From: Burkholderiales bacterium
GTDB lineage: Bacteria; Pseudomonadota; Gammaproteobacteria; Burkholderiales; Burkholderiaceae_C
Assembly (NCBI GenBank): GCA_013205525.1
Contig: JABMMR010000020.1
Coordinates: 1 to 5,363 of the forward strand
Direction of reading: 5' to 3'
DNA length: 5,363 nucleotides
Numbering within the stretch: the first letter of the stretch is position 1; each line of letters begins with the position of its first letter. The notes beneath the pieces were generated by a model that made no database searches, was not told where the DNA came from, and worked only from the letters and a program-made list of their open reading frames with translations. Position numbers and translations under genes: made by a program. This document shows positions 4,977-5,363 of this stretch, in pieces.

Positions 4977-5363
4977 TCAGGGCCATAAGCCGATTTGTGC
5001 GCTCATATGCAAAGAAATGGTGGTTTTGCCGCCCTCGTGGGGGATGGGCACGGGTCTTGCGCTGTCTGCCATTGCGCGGGGTGTGGCCATGGCCATGCGC
5101 ATGCCGGGCATGTTTTGGTTTTGTTGGCTGAAATTCAGGCTTTTGATTTCATGGCGGCTAAAGCCAAAGGCGTCTGTCAGGTCATGGGCTTTGCGTTGAA
5201 AGTTGACCGCCAAAGTGCTGAGCAATTTCTTTTCGGTCACAGCTCGTTGCTGGGCAGACAAGCTGAAGCTCACATGGGTGATTTGCATCACATCTGTCAG
5301 CTCGGACGCGAGCAGGCTCAAGGCGCTTAAATTGGTGGATATCAGCTGAAGTTCTGCTTGGGC
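4977..5363 (-). CDS. SIMPL (DUF541) domain protein, C-terminal part, cut by the right edge
   Basis: The minus-strand frame is open from the window edge (5363) to TGA 4977-4979, giving the last 128 residues. The TTG at 5321 is internal, because open coding sequence continues upstream of it. The pattern fits the C-terminal half of SIMPL/DUF541 proteins (Brucella BP26/OMP28 relatives). It includes an FSLSAQQR strand-turn (fragment 34-41), a helix with the KLLSTLAVNFQRKAHDLTDAFG pattern in this region, a KSLNFSQQ strand, a variable loop and a final TTISLHMSAQIGL beta strand. Family members are usually about 230-250 residues, with a signal peptide and a periplasmic or envelope location; that N-terminus lies outside the window. 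The molecular function of the family is poorly defined. The variable loop is methionine-rich (MPGMRMAMATPRAM). The gene lies 76 bp upstream of the dld-type gene on the same strand, so co-transcription is possible. Confidence 0.75.
   Translation of the reverse strand, partial: AQAELQLISTNLSALSLLASELTDVMQITHVSFSLSAQQRAVTEKKLLSTLAVNFQRKAHDLTDAFGFSRHEIKSLNFSQQNQNMPGMRMAMATPRAMADSARPVPIPHEGGKTTISLHMSAQIGLWP

Noticed and set aside
5084..5103. Palindromes TGGCCATGGCCA and CATGCGCATG in the SIMPL gene
   Set aside because: They arise from alternating Met, Ala and Arg codons in the methionine-rich loop, and no regulatory role is needed to explain them.
4729..5199. Plus-strand open frame of 156 residues spanning the dld-type gene start and the SIMPL gene
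   Set aside because: It runs antisense to two recognisable genes and across their intergenic gap; the translation has no family features.

Overview
The window looks like ordinary chromosomal DNA from a betaproteobacterium, most likely in the Burkholderiales (Comamonadaceae-like). This is inferred from the moderately high GC content, heavy use of TTG for leucine (TTG runs encode the Leu stretches of both Walker B motifs), and the protein types. The organism cannot be named from sequence alone.

Layout. Positions 1-3447 (+ strand) hold a tightly packed branched-chain amino-acid-type (HAAT family) ABC transporter operon: the C-terminal end of a gene that is probably the periplasmic binding protein (1-183), permease livH (193-1089, GTG start), permease livM (1093-2043), ATPase livG (2040-2813, ATGA overlap with livM) and ATPase livF (2806-3447, 8-nt overlap with livG). 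A gap of only 25 bp separates it from two minus-strand genes that converge on it. These are an FAD-dependent D-lactate dehydrogenase-type oxidoreductase (3473-4900) and, upstream of that, the C-terminal part of a SIMPL/DUF541 protein that runs off the right edge (4977-5363). The 76-bp gap between these two genes holds a strong Shine-Dalgarno sequence and two perfect inverted repeats, which are candidate operators.

How the genes work together. LivH and LivM form the membrane channel, LivG and LivF are the paired ATPases, and the upstream gene probably supplies the binding protein. The ligand cannot be read from this window. The convergent flavoprotein oxidises a 2-hydroxy acid, probably D-lactate or a relative, to the 2-oxo acid. 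A link between hydroxy-acid uptake and oxidation is possible, but it rests only on adjacency. The SIMPL protein has no evident functional link to the rest.

No mobile element, RNA gene, CRISPR array or clearly novel system was found. The points most worth a second look are the paired dyads upstream of the oxidoreductase gene, the predicted asymmetry of the two ATP sites in LivG/LivF, and the short, atypical C-terminus of LivF.
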